Assembly: GCF_009827595.1 (NCBI RefSeq)
Contig: NZ_WTYT01000006.1
Span: forward strand, 186,001 to 250,000
Reading direction: 5' to 3'
Length of the DNA stretch: 64,000 nucleotides
Source of the DNA: Altericroceibacterium endophyticum
GTDB taxonomy: Bacteria > Pseudomonadota > Alphaproteobacteria > Sphingomonadales > Sphingomonadaceae
Position 1 is the stretch's first letter. The number at the start of each line of letters is the position of its first letter. The notes beneath the pieces were generated by a model, which worked only from the letters and a program-made list of their open reading frames with translations, was not told where the DNA came from and searched no databases. A program made the translations under genes and the position numbers. Shown here piece after piece: positions 9,332 through 17,510 of this stretch.

Positions 9332-9655
9332 ATTTGATAAATTTGCGTTTGCCACTTTGTAGTTAAAGCGATTCGGAGCTGGTTAGGCAATCTGATCTTT
9401 GATCGATCCTTTTTGCCCGGACAATCTCTCAAGTAAATCTACGAAGAGTTTTTCTCATTTTGCGAAATATATATTCCAACCATCGAGAATTGGCATTTCT
9501 TTGGAAAAACCAATTTGTTCTATTTTGGTATAGTAAGCATCCTATTTAAATAATTTCTTGCAATCCCTTCACGCATGTGCACGGGAGAATATATCGCAAC
9601 TTGAAGCCAATGGCTTAAGTATAAAATTCGGGTCGAAAAAATAAACGAGAATATA
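9332..9655. promoter_or_regulatory. AT-rich intergenic leader upstream of mucR
   Basis: 324 bases with no supportable gene and clearly richer in A+T than the flanks. It holds runs such as GCGAAATATATATTCC, TTTGGAAAAACCAATTTG and TATTTAAATAATTTC, and a dyad TTGAAGCC-AAT-GGCTTAA at about 9600-9617, followed by TATAAAA, a possible -10. MucR/Ros proteins bind AT-rich DNA with TpA steps and commonly control their own genes, so autoregulation is the natural reading. No riboswitch or small RNA was recognised. Confidence 0.5.
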
Positions 9656-10102
9656 ATGGAACATAGTGCAAAAATTGAAAGCGACATGGCCGAAACCCTG
9701 ATCACACTTACATCTGATATTGTCGCTGCGCATGTCAGCAACAATAACGTAACGGTTGAAGATGTGCCTTCGCTGATTCAGAACGTTTATGGCGCTCTGG
9801 CCAATTTGGGTGAAGCTGAGCAGGTTGAAGAAAAACCTGAGCCGGCTGTATCCATTCGCGCTTCAATCAAGCCGGACTATCTGGTCTGCCTCGAAGACGG
9901 CAAGAAAATGAAGATGCTCAAGCGGCATCTCATGACGGCCTATGGCATGACACCTGAAGATTACCGTACACGCTGGGATTTGCCAGCGGATTACCCTATG
10001 GTTGCCCCCAACTATGCTGAGAAGCGCCGCGAACTGGCCAAGAAGATCGGCCTCGGCCGGAAGCCGGGCCAGCGCCGTGGACGCCGGAAGAAAGAGGATT
10101 GA
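9656..10102 (+). CDS. mucR: MucR family transcriptional regulator (Ros/MucR zinc-finger type)
   Basis: 148-residue H-NS-like global regulator of the alphaproteobacterial Ros/MucR family. The N-terminal half (about 1-60) is the oligomerisation region. The C-terminal DNA-binding domain runs from DYLVCLEDGKKMKMLKRHL through MTPEDYRTRW to a basic tail GRKPGQRRGRRKK. Compared with the Ros C-x2-C-x9-H-x4-H zinc finger, only C78 and H91 are kept; the second cysteine position is D81 and the last histidine position is Y96. Such variants are known in this family and can fold without zinc. The gene sits behind a long AT-rich leader and has a terminator-like hairpin after it. Confidence 0.92.
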   Translation: MEHSAKIESDMAETLITLTSDIVAAHVSNNNVTVEDVPSLIQNVYGALANLGEAEQVEEKPEPAVSIRASIKPDYLVCLEDGKKMKMLKRHLMTAYGMTPEDYRTRWDLPADYPMVAPNYAEKRRELAKKIGLGRKPGQRRGRRKKED

Positions 10103-10128
10103 TCGATTCTCTCATATAGTTGAAAATC

Positions 10129-10160
10129 AGCCCCGCACTTCCCATAGTGGCGGGGCTTTC
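10129..10160 (+). terminator. Intrinsic terminator-like hairpin after mucR
   Basis: AGCCCCGC (10129-10136) pairs perfectly with GCGGGGCT (10150-10157) across a 13-base loop and is followed by TTTC. It lies about 26 bases after the mucR stop. The T run is short, so read-through into fur is possible. Its position argues against any fur start upstream of 10160. Confidence 0.6.
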
Positions 10161-10176
10161 AATATCGGGGAATACC

Positions 10177-10599
10177 TTGCAACAATCCATTGATCTCGAG
10201 CAGCTTTGCGCGGAACGCGGACTCAGAATCACCGAACAACGGCGGGTGATCGCACGCGTTCTTTCGGAAAGCGAGGATCACCCTGATGTAGAAATGCTGC
10301 ATCAACGTGCCTCCGCAATCGATCCGAAAATCTCGATCGCTACGGTCTATCGCACCGTGCGCCTGTTCGAAGAGGCCGGCATCCTCGACCGGCATGATTT
10401 CGGCGATGGCCGCGCCCGCTATGAAGCTGCGCCCGAAGCGCATCATGATCATCTGATCGATGTCGAAACGGGCAAGGTCGTGGAATTCGTGGACCCTGAG
10501 CTGGAGGCCCTGCAACGGCAAATCGCCGAGAAGCTGGGCTATCGCCTGGTGGACCACCGCATGGAATTGTATGGCGTCCGGATAGATCGCGATGACTAA
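10177..10599 (+). CDS. fur: Fur family transcriptional repressor
   Basis: Metal-responsive winged-helix repressor of 140 residues. The DNA-binding part contains RITEQRRVIARVL, SIATVYRTVRLFEEAGI and HDFGDGRARYE; the metal and dimer part contains the histidine cluster EAHHDHLID and FVDPELEALQ. There is no C-terminal CxxC zinc site, as is usual for alphaproteobacterial Fur/Mur. The reading frame opens at 10120, but that stretch contains the mucR terminator. TTG at 10177 has GGGG six bases upstream and gives the usual family length. Whether it senses iron or manganese (Mur) cannot be decided here. Confidence 0.88.
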   Translation: MQQSIDLEQLCAERGLRITEQRRVIARVLSESEDHPDVEMLHQRASAIDPKISIATVYRTVRLFEEAGILDRHDFGDGRARYEAAPEAHHDHLIDVETGKVVEFVDPELEALQRQIAEKLGYRLVDHRMELYGVRIDRDD

Positions 10600-10605
10600 C
10601 GCCTT

Positions 10606-11337
10606 ATGATTCAGCCTGCCCCTCTGTCAGTCTGGCAATGGGTTTTGGTGATAATACGGTTGGCTTTACTCGGGCTGTGGCTCGGGTTTTGTCTGATCCC
10701 GCATGGCATCTTCAGCCTGTTCGGCGCGGGCCGAAAAACCGCGCGCCTGTTCCTTTCCGGACTGGGGTATATCTCTGGCCTGCGCCTGCGCGTGGTTGGA
10801 CAGGCAGAGCCGCAGGCCTTGCTGCTGTCCAACCATGTCACCTGGATGGATATTCCCGCCCTCGCCCATGTTTGCGGCGCGAGCTTTATCGCGCATGACG
10901 GGCTGAGCGGTCACCCTTTCATGCGCTGGCTGTGTGAACAGAATGACACGATCTTCATATCCCGTTCGCAAAGGCTCAATGTGCGCAGCCAGATAGACGC
11001 CATTTCCCACGTGATCGGCACACGCTGCCTGGCGTTATTTCCTGAAGGCACGACGAGCTTGGGCGACGATGTCGCGCCATTCAAGAGCAGCCTGCTATCG
11101 GCCGCCGAACAATTGCCTGAAACGCACGCGATCCAGCCGGTCGCTTTATGCTATGACAATGCACCAGAGATTGCATGGGTGGGCGATAATCCCGGACCTG
11201 CCGATTTTTTTCGGATTTTCGCCCGGTTGCGTCCGGTCCGGCTCACCGTCCGGTTTCTCTCTCCCATTCCCCATTCGGACCGCAAGACAATGGCTCGCCA
11301 CGCCGAATGTCAGATCAGGAATGCGATCCGCTTTTGA
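10606..11337 (+). CDS. 1-acyl-sn-glycerol-3-phosphate acyltransferase (PlsC-like)
   Basis: 243-residue membrane acyltransferase that adds the second acyl chain in phospholipid synthesis. A hydrophobic segment (LLGLWLGFCLIPHGIFSLF) near residues 18-40 anchors it. The catalytic block SNHVTWMDIP matches the NHx4D motif, and LFPEGTTS matches the acyltransferase glycerophosphate-binding block. It lies 6 bases after fur and 33 before miaB, in the same direction. An ornithine-lipid acyltransferase (OlsA) role is possible but less likely without olsB nearby. Confidence 0.85.
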   Translation: MIQPAPLSVWQWVLVIIRLALLGLWLGFCLIPHGIFSLFGAGRKTARLFLSGLGYISGLRLRVVGQAEPQALLLSNHVTWMDIPALAHVCGASFIAHDGLSGHPFMRWLCEQNDTIFISRSQRLNVRSQIDAISHVIGTRCLALFPEGTTSLGDDVAPFKSSLLSAAEQLPETHAIQPVALCYDNAPEIAWVGDNPGPADFFRIFARLRPVRLTVRFLSPIPHSDRKTMARHAECQIRNAIRF

Positions 11338-11370
11338 TTTCCTGAGCGAATCGGGATAAATGCGCGCCCC

Positions 11371-12702
11371 ATGCGAAATAGCGAAACACCCAAGACCTAT
11401 CGGGTCAAAAGCTTCGGTTGCCAGATGAACGTCTATGATGGCGAACGAATGGCCGAAATGCTGAATGACAAGGGGCTCAGCCCTGCAGCTGAAGGCGATG
11501 ATGCCGATCTGGTGGTACTGAACACCTGCCACATCCGTGAGAAGGCCGCCGAGAAAGTCTATTCGGATATTGGACGCCTGACCAAGGGTGACAAAAATCC
11601 GATGATCGCGGTCGCCGGTTGCGTCGCGCAGGCGGAAGGCGAAGAAATCATGGCCCGCGCACCGGCTGTGGGCATGGTGGTGGGGCCGCAGGCCTATCAT
11701 CGGCTGCCCGACATGCTCGACCGCGCGGTGAAGGGTGAACGCGGCACGGATACGGATATGCCGGCCAACGCCAAATTCGACGTCCTGCCGCAGCGCCGCC
11801 GCGTCGGCCCCAGTGCCTTCCTGACCGTGCAGGAAGGATGCGACAAATTCTGCACCTATTGCGTTGTGCCCTATACGCGCGGCGCGGAAATCTCTCGCCC
11901 CTTCACTGATCTGGTCACGGAAGCAGACCGCCTTGTGGCAAATGGCGCGCGCGAAATCACCCTGCTGGGACAGAATGTGAATGCGTGGAGCGGTGAAGAT
12001 GCAACCGGCCATGAAATCGGCCTCGACGGGCTGATCCGCGCTCTGGCCGCACTGCCTGACCTGGAACGCATCCGCTATACGACCAGCCACCCCAATGACA
12101 TGTCAGAAGGCCTGATCGCCGCACATGGTGAGGTGGACAAGCTGATGCCCTATCTCCATTTGCCGGTGCAGAGCGGCTCCGATCGCATTCTGAAGGCCAT
12201 GAACCGCAGCCATACGACGCAGAGCTATCTCAAGCTGCTGGACCGTTTCCGCAAGGTTCGCCCCGACATCGCCCTGTCGGGTGATTTTATCGTTGGCTTC
12301 CCCGGTGAAACCGGCAAGGATTTCGAACAGACTTTGAAACTGGTCGATGCGGTTGGCTATGCGCAGGCCTACAGCTTCAAATATTCCCCCCGACCCGGCA
12401 CGCCCGCAGCGAGCATGGATAACGCCGTGCCGAAAGAGGTGATGGATGAACGGCTCCAGCGTCTGCAGGCAGCGCTGAACCGCGATCAGCTGGCCTTTAA
12501 CCAGCGCAGTCAGGGCCAGAATTGTGATGTGCTGGTGGAACGCCAGGGCAAATTGCCGGGCCAGTGGCTGGGCAAATCACCATGGCTGCAATCGGTCTTC
12601 TTCACGGGTGAAGCAGCAATTGGTGATATGGTGCGCGTCCATCTGGCGCAGGCCGGGCCCAATTCCTTGCGCGGCGAACTGAAACAGACCGTCGCGGCGT
12701 AG
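11371..12702 (+). CDS. miaB: tRNA (N6-isopentenyladenosine-37-C2)-methylthiotransferase MiaB
   Basis: Radical SAM enzyme making ms2i6A37 in tRNAs reading UNN codons. The 443-residue protein has the N-terminal UPF0004 domain ([37 protein letters not shown] supplying three cluster cysteines), the radical SAM motif CDKFCTYC (C157, C161, C164), [17 protein letters not shown] and [13 protein letters not shown]-terminal TRAM domain follows (about 380-443). Length and motifs are standard. It needs two 4Fe-4S clusters, which fits with Nfu upstream. Confidence 0.97.
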   Translation: MRNSETPKTYRVKSFGCQMNVYDGERMAEMLNDKGLSPAAEGDDADLVVLNTCHIREKAAEKVYSDIGRLTKGDKNPMIAVAGCVAQAEGEEIMARAPAVGMVVGPQAYHRLPDMLDRAVKGERGTDTDMPANAKFDVLPQRRRVGPSAFLTVQEGCDKFCTYCVVPYTRGAEISRPFTDLVTEADRLVANGAREITLLGQNVNAWSGEDATGHEIGLDGLIRALAALPDLERIRYTTSHPNDMSEGLIAAHGEVDKLMPYLHLPVQSGSDRILKAMNRSHTTQSYLKLLDRFRKVRPDIALSGDFIVGFPGETGKDFEQTLKLVDAVGYAQAYSFKYSPRPGTPAASMDNAVPKEVMDERLQRLQAALNRDQLAFNQRSQGQNCDVLVERQGKLPGQWLGKSPWLQSVFFTGEAAIGDMVRVHLAQAGPNSLRGELKQTVAA

Positions 12703-12754
12703 AACCCCTGCAGCCGCGACACTGCGCGGCCTGTCTGTTCCCTATCGGCTGTTA

Positions 12755-12793
12755 GAGAGGCCAGGTGTCCCGCATGACAACACCTGACCTCTC
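12755..12793. other. Imperfect hairpin in the miaB / SDR convergent gap
   Basis: GAGAGG-C-CAGGTGT (12755-12768) pairs with ACACCTG-A-CCTCTC (12780-12793): 13 pairs with one mismatch and an 11-base loop. There is no T run on either strand. It lies between the stop codons of miaB (plus) and the SDR (minus), so a terminator or RNA-stabilising function is plausible. Confidence 0.5.
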
Positions 12794-12794
12794 C

Positions 12795-12837
12795 CTGGCA
12801 CGCTCAAGGGGGGGGGGGGGGGGAATCAGCGTGCCAG
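12795..12837. repeat. 10-bp inverted repeat enclosing a G16 homopolymer
   Basis: CTGGCACGCT (12795-12804) and AGCGTGCCAG (12828-12837) are perfect inverted repeats. Between them lies a run of 16 G (12808-12823), the longest homopolymer noticed in the window. The right arm contains the last codons and stop of the SDR gene, so on that strand the transcript would read stem, stop, C16, stem. The tract is outside coding sequence. Its length should be treated as provisional, because such runs are error prone in sequencing. Confidence 0.75.
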
Positions 12838-13599
12838 AAAACCACCATCCAGGGGGTAATAGGCCCCATTGGCGAAACTTGCCTGATCGCTGAGCAGGAA
12901 AGCCGTCAATTTCGCGACTTCATCCGGTGTTCCCAGACGCCCGACAGGGTGCATCGCTTCCAGACCGGCGAGTGCTTCATCCGACATGTTTTCCCGGATC
13001 AGCGGCGTTTCGATAAAGCCGGGGCCAACAGCATTCACCCGCATATTCTGCGCCGCATATTCCAGCGCGGCGGTCTGCGTCAGGCCCAACACGCCGTGCT
13101 TTGCCGCGACATAGGCTGACGCGCCGGACCAGCCAACAGCGCCAAGAATGGAGGCCATGTTGACGATCGCTCCACCGCCGCGCTCCAGCATGGCAGGAAT
13201 CTGATAGCGCAGACCATAGAATACGCCGTTGAGATTGACGCCGATGACCTTCTGCCAGTCGTCGGGATCAAGCTCCCCCATTTTCACATCCGGTGCGCCG
13301 ATCCCGGCATTGTTGACCGCGCCATCCAGCCCGCCAAATTCGCTGGTCGTAAAATCAACCATGGCCTTCACCTGATCTGCCTTGCTGACATCAACCATGA
13401 AAGGGCGCACCTGATCGCCCAATTCTCCGGCCAGTTTTTCAGCGCCTTCGCGGTTAAAATCGGCCGCCACAATTTTTGCGCCGCGCGCTGCCAGATCGCG
13501 GGCAATCGCCTCACCAATGCCTGACGCTGCGCCAGTTACGATTACAATCTTGTCAGAGAAGTCCTGCATGGGTGCACCTGCTGTTGTTACATCTGACAT
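12826..13599 (-). CDS. SDR family NAD(P)-dependent oxidoreductase
   Basis: Classical short-chain dehydrogenase of 257 residues. Visible are the cofactor loop TGAASGIG (about 22-29), NNAGIG, and the catalytic YVAAK (Tyr-x3-Lys) with its preceding Ser region, ending in YYPLDGGFLAR as in glucose-1-dehydrogenase and 3-oxoacyl reductase-like members. The acidic residue in VAADFNREG after the second strand suggests NAD preference. The frame is open to 13704, but ATG at 13599 has GGTGG just upstream and gives the normal length. Substrate unknown. The gene is divergent from phoH. Confidence 0.88.
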   Translation of the reverse strand: MSDVTTAGAPMQDFSDKIVIVTGAASGIGEAIARDLAARGAKIVAADFNREGAEKLAGELGDQVRPFMVDVSKADQVKAMVDFTTSEFGGLDGAVNNAGIGAPDVKMGELDPDDWQKVIGVNLNGVFYGLRYQIPAMLERGGGAIVNMASILGAVGWSGASAYVAAKHGVLGLTQTAALEYAAQNMRVNAVGPGFIETPLIRENMSDEALAGLEAMHPVGRLGTPDEVAKLTAFLLSDQASFANGAYYPLDGGFLAR

Positions 13600-13760
13600 A
13601 GTAACCACCCAGATGGTGGGCCGGGTCCCGTGCAGTGAGCGGACAAATTGTCCTATCTCGTCTTTGTCCCGGCTTGTTTTTCCACCGCCTTGGGCACATG
13701 CCATGCTTGTGTCGCGAAAGAAGGCGATTATCTTTTCGAATCATTAGCCGAAAGGAGCGC

Positions 13761-14795
13761 ATGAGCCGCAAGAACGATCGTGCCGAAACACAGGCCGCCA
13801 TCGCCCATCCCGAGGATCGCCGCGACATGCCTCGCCGCGCCCGGGCCGAAGTCGAATTTAACGAACAGGCCGTGCTTGGCGCGTTGTTCGGTGAATTCGA
13901 CGCCAATCTCGTCCAGATCGAAAACCGAATCGGCGTTTATATTGCCGCACGCGGTAACAAGGTGGTGATCGAGGGGACCGAAGATCAGGTCGCACGCGCA
14001 CGCGCCGTGCTAAAATCCATGCATGAGAAATTGCTGACCGGGCAGGAAGTTGATTCCGGGGCCATCGAATCCATGATCGCCATGGCCAATGAGCCGACGC
14101 TGGAAGGGATCATCAGCGGCAAACCCAATGCCCCTTCCATCATGATCCGCACCCGGCGCAAGACCATTGTGCCGCGCTCCGCCATGCAGGCCGGATATAT
14201 GCAGCAACTGGCCAGCCGCGATATCATCTTCGCACTGGGCCCGGCCGGTACGGGCAAGACCTATCTGGCGGTCGCACAGGCCGTCAGCCAGTTGATCACC
14301 GGCAGCGTGCAGCGCCTGATCCTGTCCCGCCCGGCGGTGGAGGCGGGCGAACGGCTTGGCTTTCTGCCCGGCGATATGAAGGAAAAGGTCGATCCTTATC
14401 TGCGCCCGCTTTACGATGCGCTCTATGATTGCATGCCCCCGGAACAAGTGGATCGGCGGATCGCCAGTGGCGAAATCGAAATCGCACCAATCGCCTTTAT
14501 GCGTGGTCGGACCCTAGCCGATGCGTTTGTTATTCTGGACGAAGCGCAAAACACCACGCGCGAGCAGATGAAAATGTTTCTGACCCGCTTCGGGCAGAAC
14601 AGCCGGATGGTGATTTGCGGCGATCCGCGGCAGGTCGATATTCCGGGCGGTGATGAACGCAGCGGTCTGGCCGATGCCGTGGCGCGGCTGGAGGATGTGG
14701 AAGGAATGGGCGTGACCCGCTTCACCAGTGCCGACGTGGTCCGTCATCCGATCGTGGGCCGGATCGTCGAAGCCTATGAAGGCAAGGATAGCTGA
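13761..14795 (+). CDS. PhoH family ATPase
   Basis: Cytoplasmic P-loop protein of 344 residues, usually found with the endoribonuclease YbeY and thought to work in RNA handling. Walker A is GPAGTGKTYLA (about 160-170) and Walker B VILDEAQNTT. An N-terminal KH-like segment (VQIENRIGVYIAARGNKVVIEG) precedes the ATPase. Start is ATG at 13761 with AAAGGAG ahead of it; upstream in-frame codons are not needed. In relatives ybeY and corC follow directly; here two unknown genes intervene. Confidence 0.92.
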   Translation: MSRKNDRAETQAAIAHPEDRRDMPRRARAEVEFNEQAVLGALFGEFDANLVQIENRIGVYIAARGNKVVIEGTEDQVARARAVLKSMHEKLLTGQEVDSGAIESMIAMANEPTLEGIISGKPNAPSIMIRTRRKTIVPRSAMQAGYMQQLASRDIIFALGPAGTGKTYLAVAQAVSQLITGSVQRLILSRPAVEAGERLGFLPGDMKEKVDPYLRPLYDALYDCMPPEQVDRRIASGEIEIAPIAFMRGRTLADAFVILDEAQNTTREQMKMFLTRFGQNSRMVICGDPRQVDIPGGDERSGLADAVARLEDVEGMGVTRFTSADVVRHPIVGRIVEAYEGKDS

Positions 14796-14800
14796 GATCA

Positions 14801-14826
14801 GGTGCCGGGTGAGATAGACCGGCACC
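14801..14826 (+). terminator. Hairpin directly after phoH, weak terminator candidate
   Basis: GGTGCCGG (14801-14808) pairs perfectly with CCGGCACC (14819-14826) around a 10-base loop, five bases after the phoH stop. It has no following T run, so it is a weak candidate for intrinsic termination and may instead protect the 3' end. Confidence 0.35.
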
Positions 14827-14851
14827 GCTATCAGACCCCGCACCTTCACCC

Positions 14852-15499
14852 ATGTCGTTTCGCAATTATCTGATCTGGCAATGGCGCCGCCCGCCGGCGC
14901 GCCGCTTCCGCAAGGAACGCCGGGTTGTCTCCACTCTGCTCTATGCAGCCGTCTTCGCGGCGCTGATCCTGCTGATGGCAACAATCGACCCAGCACAGCT
15001 TGGTTTTTCCTCGCGCACGACGATGATCAGCACCGCTGCAGCGATTGTCGCGCTGGGCGCCATCATTCTGCTCTGGCGGGCAATCAGGCGGATTGTCACG
15101 GGCGCACCGCCGCAGCGAGGGAAACCGTATTTGGCTCCCCGGCCACAGCCTGTGTTCGATATGGGACTGGCCGATTTGGGCGAATATCTACAGCAGCGCG
15201 CCTCTTGGAGACGTTCCCTGCAATCGCTTGATGATGATGCCAGGCTGGAGCGCGTTTCAGCCGAGATTTCGCGCATGGTGCCCGCACGCAATTTACGCGC
15301 CAGCGGCCTGTGGCCAGATGGGCAGCGGCGGCCAATTCACCCCTTTTTCGACTGGCCTATGGCAAAGCTCAATCTGGATGAGCTGACGCTTACCCTCGGC
15401 GCATCCGCAGCTGGCGTCAAACCGATCGTCATCACCGATATTTTCTTCTCTGGGGCCGAAGTTCGCCGAGCCTGGCCAGCGCCATTCTGGCGCCCGTAA
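14852..15499 (+). CDS. Hypothetical inner-membrane protein between phoH and ybeY
   Basis: 215 residues, not recognised. After a very basic start (RRPPARRFRKERR) there are two predicted membrane segments, about 27-45 (LLYAAVFAALILLMAT) and about 59-76 (TAAAIVALGAIILLWRA). The soluble remainder contains an amphipathic stretch LADLGEYLQQRASWRRSLQSLDDDARLE. ATG at 14852 is the only start in its frame and has no clear Shine-Dalgarno sequence. Codon choice looks like the neighbours. It could be a lineage-specific partner of PhoH or YbeY, or an unrelated insertion. Confidence 0.5.
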   Translation: MSFRNYLIWQWRRPPARRFRKERRVVSTLLYAAVFAALILLMATIDPAQLGFSSRTTMISTAAAIVALGAIILLWRAIRRIVTGAPPQRGKPYLAPRPQPVFDMGLADLGEYLQQRASWRRSLQSLDDDARLERVSAEISRMVPARNLRASGLWPDGQRRPIHPFFDWPMAKLNLDELTLTLGASAAGVKPIVITDIFFSGAEVRRAWPAPFWRP

Positions 15500-15582
15500 T
15501 TCTCGCACAATTCATTCCGGCCCCTTTAAGCGGTTTACCCGCGAGGGCCAGCTTGGCTAGCCCACGCGGGCGAGAGGCGTGT

Positions 15583-15828
15583 TCAATTTCGCGAATCCTG
15601 AATGGCGGAGCGGGTTTTTGGCCCTTTGAGAGCATCTTCTTCAGGGTTGTCCTGCCCCGTCGGCCGCTCCATCTTCTGGTCAGAACCACGCGCCGTGTTC
15701 ATTTCAGAACGTGTCCCGACATCGCGCGGTACATTTCCGCCGGCGCGGCCTTGCTGGCCGCCCATATTTTCATCCTGCATGGAGTCGATAAGATCATTGT
15801 CCGGATGCAGTGATTGACGTTTTGGCAT
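15583..15828 (-). CDS. Small disordered hydrophilic protein
   Basis: 81 residues rich in Gln, Asp, Asn, Arg and Gly with almost no hydrophobic core (MPKRQSLHPDNDLIDSMQDE and GGQQGRAGGNVPRD are typical). A strong AAAGGAGAAG lies seven bases before ATG at 15828, so translation is likely. No domain recognised. Such proteins in alphaproteobacteria are often stress induced, but that is not shown here. It is convergent with the membrane protein at 14852 and divergent from ybeY. Confidence 0.65.
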   Translation of the reverse strand: MPKRQSLHPDNDLIDSMQDENMGGQQGRAGGNVPRDVGTRSEMNTARGSDQKMERPTGQDNPEEDALKGPKTRSAIQDSRN

Positions 15829-15982
15829 ACTATCTTCTCCTTTACCTTTCATACGGTTAGAACCCTTTTCCTGTTCCAAACCACTCACCGCACATAAGGC
15901 TCATCCGATGGTTCCGCTGGCATAGGAGTCCGCAAATGTGCCAAGGGCATGCATTGCCGAATCCAAAAGCTGAAGGTGTTGT

Positions 15983-16471
15983 TTGGAACTGGATATATCT
16001 CTCGAAGAACCATGGCCCGAAGGGGCCTGGGAAAATCTCGCCGAGCGCGCGGTCGATACGCTGACCCGTCATGCGCCGGAACTGGACAATGACCGGCTGA
16101 GCGCCAGCCTGCTTTTCACCTCCGATGCAGACGTCCATGCGCTGAACCGCGAGTGGCGGGACCGTGACAAACCCACCAATGTCCTGTCCTTCCCCATGTT
16201 GGAGCGGGATGATCTGCTGACCCTGGCGGCGGATGGCCCCCCTGAATTGCTGGGCGATATTGCCCTGGCCTATGAGACCTGCGCGCGGGAGGCGGCGGAA
16301 AAAGGCGTGACGATGGAAGACCATGCGACCCATCTGATCGTGCACGGAATGTTGCACCTGGCCGGCCATGATCACGAGATTTCGGACGCCGATGCCGAAG
16401 CTATGGAAGCGCTCGAAATAAAGACGCTTGCGAATATGGGTATAGCCGACCCATATGGTGACCGAATTTGA
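15983..16471 (+). CDS. ybeY: Endoribonuclease YbeY (rRNA maturation factor)
   Basis: Metal-dependent endoribonuclease acting in 16S rRNA 3'-end maturation and ribosome quality control. The 162-residue protein carries the diagnostic HGMLHLAGHDH with zinc ligands H121, H125 and H131, and the family stretch RDKPTNVLSFP. It starts with TTG at 15983: the frame is closed by TGA just upstream, and GAAGG sits six bases before. The end overlaps the open frame of corC. Confidence 0.95.
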   Translation: MELDISLEEPWPEGAWENLAERAVDTLTRHAPELDNDRLSASLLFTSDADVHALNREWRDRDKPTNVLSFPMLERDDLLTLAADGPPELLGDIALAYETCAREAAEKGVTMEDHATHLIVHGMLHLAGHDHEISDADAEAMEALEIKTLANMGIADPYGDRI

Positions 16472-16493
16472 CATTAAGGAGAGCGACAGGGCG

Positions 16494-17432
16494 ATGCCCG
16501 AGGGTTCCAGATTGAGTGACACCGCCAATGGAGACGCGGACAGTAGCAACGGCCTGTGGTCGCTGATTCGTCGCCTGTTTGAAAGCGGTGCCGGCGACAT
16601 GTCGCTGCGTGCGCAGTTGGAAGAGGTGATTGACGAACATGTTGGCGACTGCGCCGATGGGAGTCAGCGCCCGGTCCATGGCGACCTTTCGTCGGTGGAG
16701 CTGACCATGCTGCGCAAGCTGCTCCATTTCAGCGAGCATGATGCCGATGATGTGGCAATTCCCCGCAAGGAGATCATTGCCATTGCCGCAAGCGCAAGCT
16801 GGGACGAACTGGTGCAGAGCTTTGCCGAACACGGCCATTCCCGCATGCCGGTCTATCGCGAATCGCTCGATGAAGTGATCGGCATGATGCATGTGAAAGA
16901 CATCTTCAGCTATGTCGCCAAGGGTCAGCCGCCGACCGAGGAATGGACCTCGCTCATGCGGCAGCCACTCTACGTCCCCCCCACCAGAGGCGCGCTGGAC
17001 GTGCTGGCCGATATGCGCGCACGGCGCATTCATCTGGCCGTGGTGGTCGATGAATTCTCCGGCGTGGACGGAATCATCACGATCGAAGATCTGGTCGAGG
17101 AAATCGTCGGCGAGATCGAAGATGAACATGATGACGCGCCTGAAGAACGGATCGTTCAGATCGGTGAAGGCCTATGGGATGCCGATGCCAGGGTTGAACT
17201 GGATGACGCCGCCGAAACCGTGGGTGATCCCCGGCTTGCCGAAGTGGTTGAAGCGGTGGATACGTTAGGCGGGCTGGCTTTCGTCCTGGCGGAACAGGTG
17301 CCACAAGTGGGCACCGTACTGACCCATCCCAGTGGTTGGGAAATCGAGATTATGGAGGGCGATGAAACCCATGTTCAGCGCCTGCGGCTGCGGCGACCCG
17401 ATATTGACAGAAATTCGGACAACGAGACCTGA
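16494..17432 (+). CDS. corC: CorC/HlyC family CBS-domain protein
   Basis: Cytoplasmic member of the CorC/HlyC (TlyC-like) family, linked to Mg2+/Co2+ efflux or envelope integrity. Two CBS domains (about 60-185, containing MPVYRESLDEVIGMMHVKD and VVVDEFSGVDGIITIEDLVEEI) are followed by a transporter-associated domain (about 225-300, DTLGGLAFVLAEQVPQVG). There is no membrane part, as in CorC itself. ATG at 16494 is preferred, with AAGGAGAG upstream; ATG at 16455, overlapping ybeY, is possible. ybeY-corC adjacency is standard. Confidence 0.9.
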   Translation: MPEGSRLSDTANGDADSSNGLWSLIRRLFESGAGDMSLRAQLEEVIDEHVGDCADGSQRPVHGDLSSVELTMLRKLLHFSEHDADDVAIPRKEIIAIAASASWDELVQSFAEHGHSRMPVYRESLDEVIGMMHVKDIFSYVAKGQPPTEEWTSLMRQPLYVPPTRGALDVLADMRARRIHLAVVVDEFSGVDGIITIEDLVEEIVGEIEDEHDDAPEERIVQIGEGLWDADARVELDDAAETVGDPRLAEVVEAVDTLGGLAFVLAEQVPQVGTVLTHPSGWEIEIMEGDETHVQRLRLRRPDIDRNSDNET

Positions 17433-17510
17433 AGTTAAGCATTCATCAATGTAGAAGTTGCATTTGACGCTCGACATTGTTGCATTAATCTGAACAAAGT
17501 ATTTTCCGCC

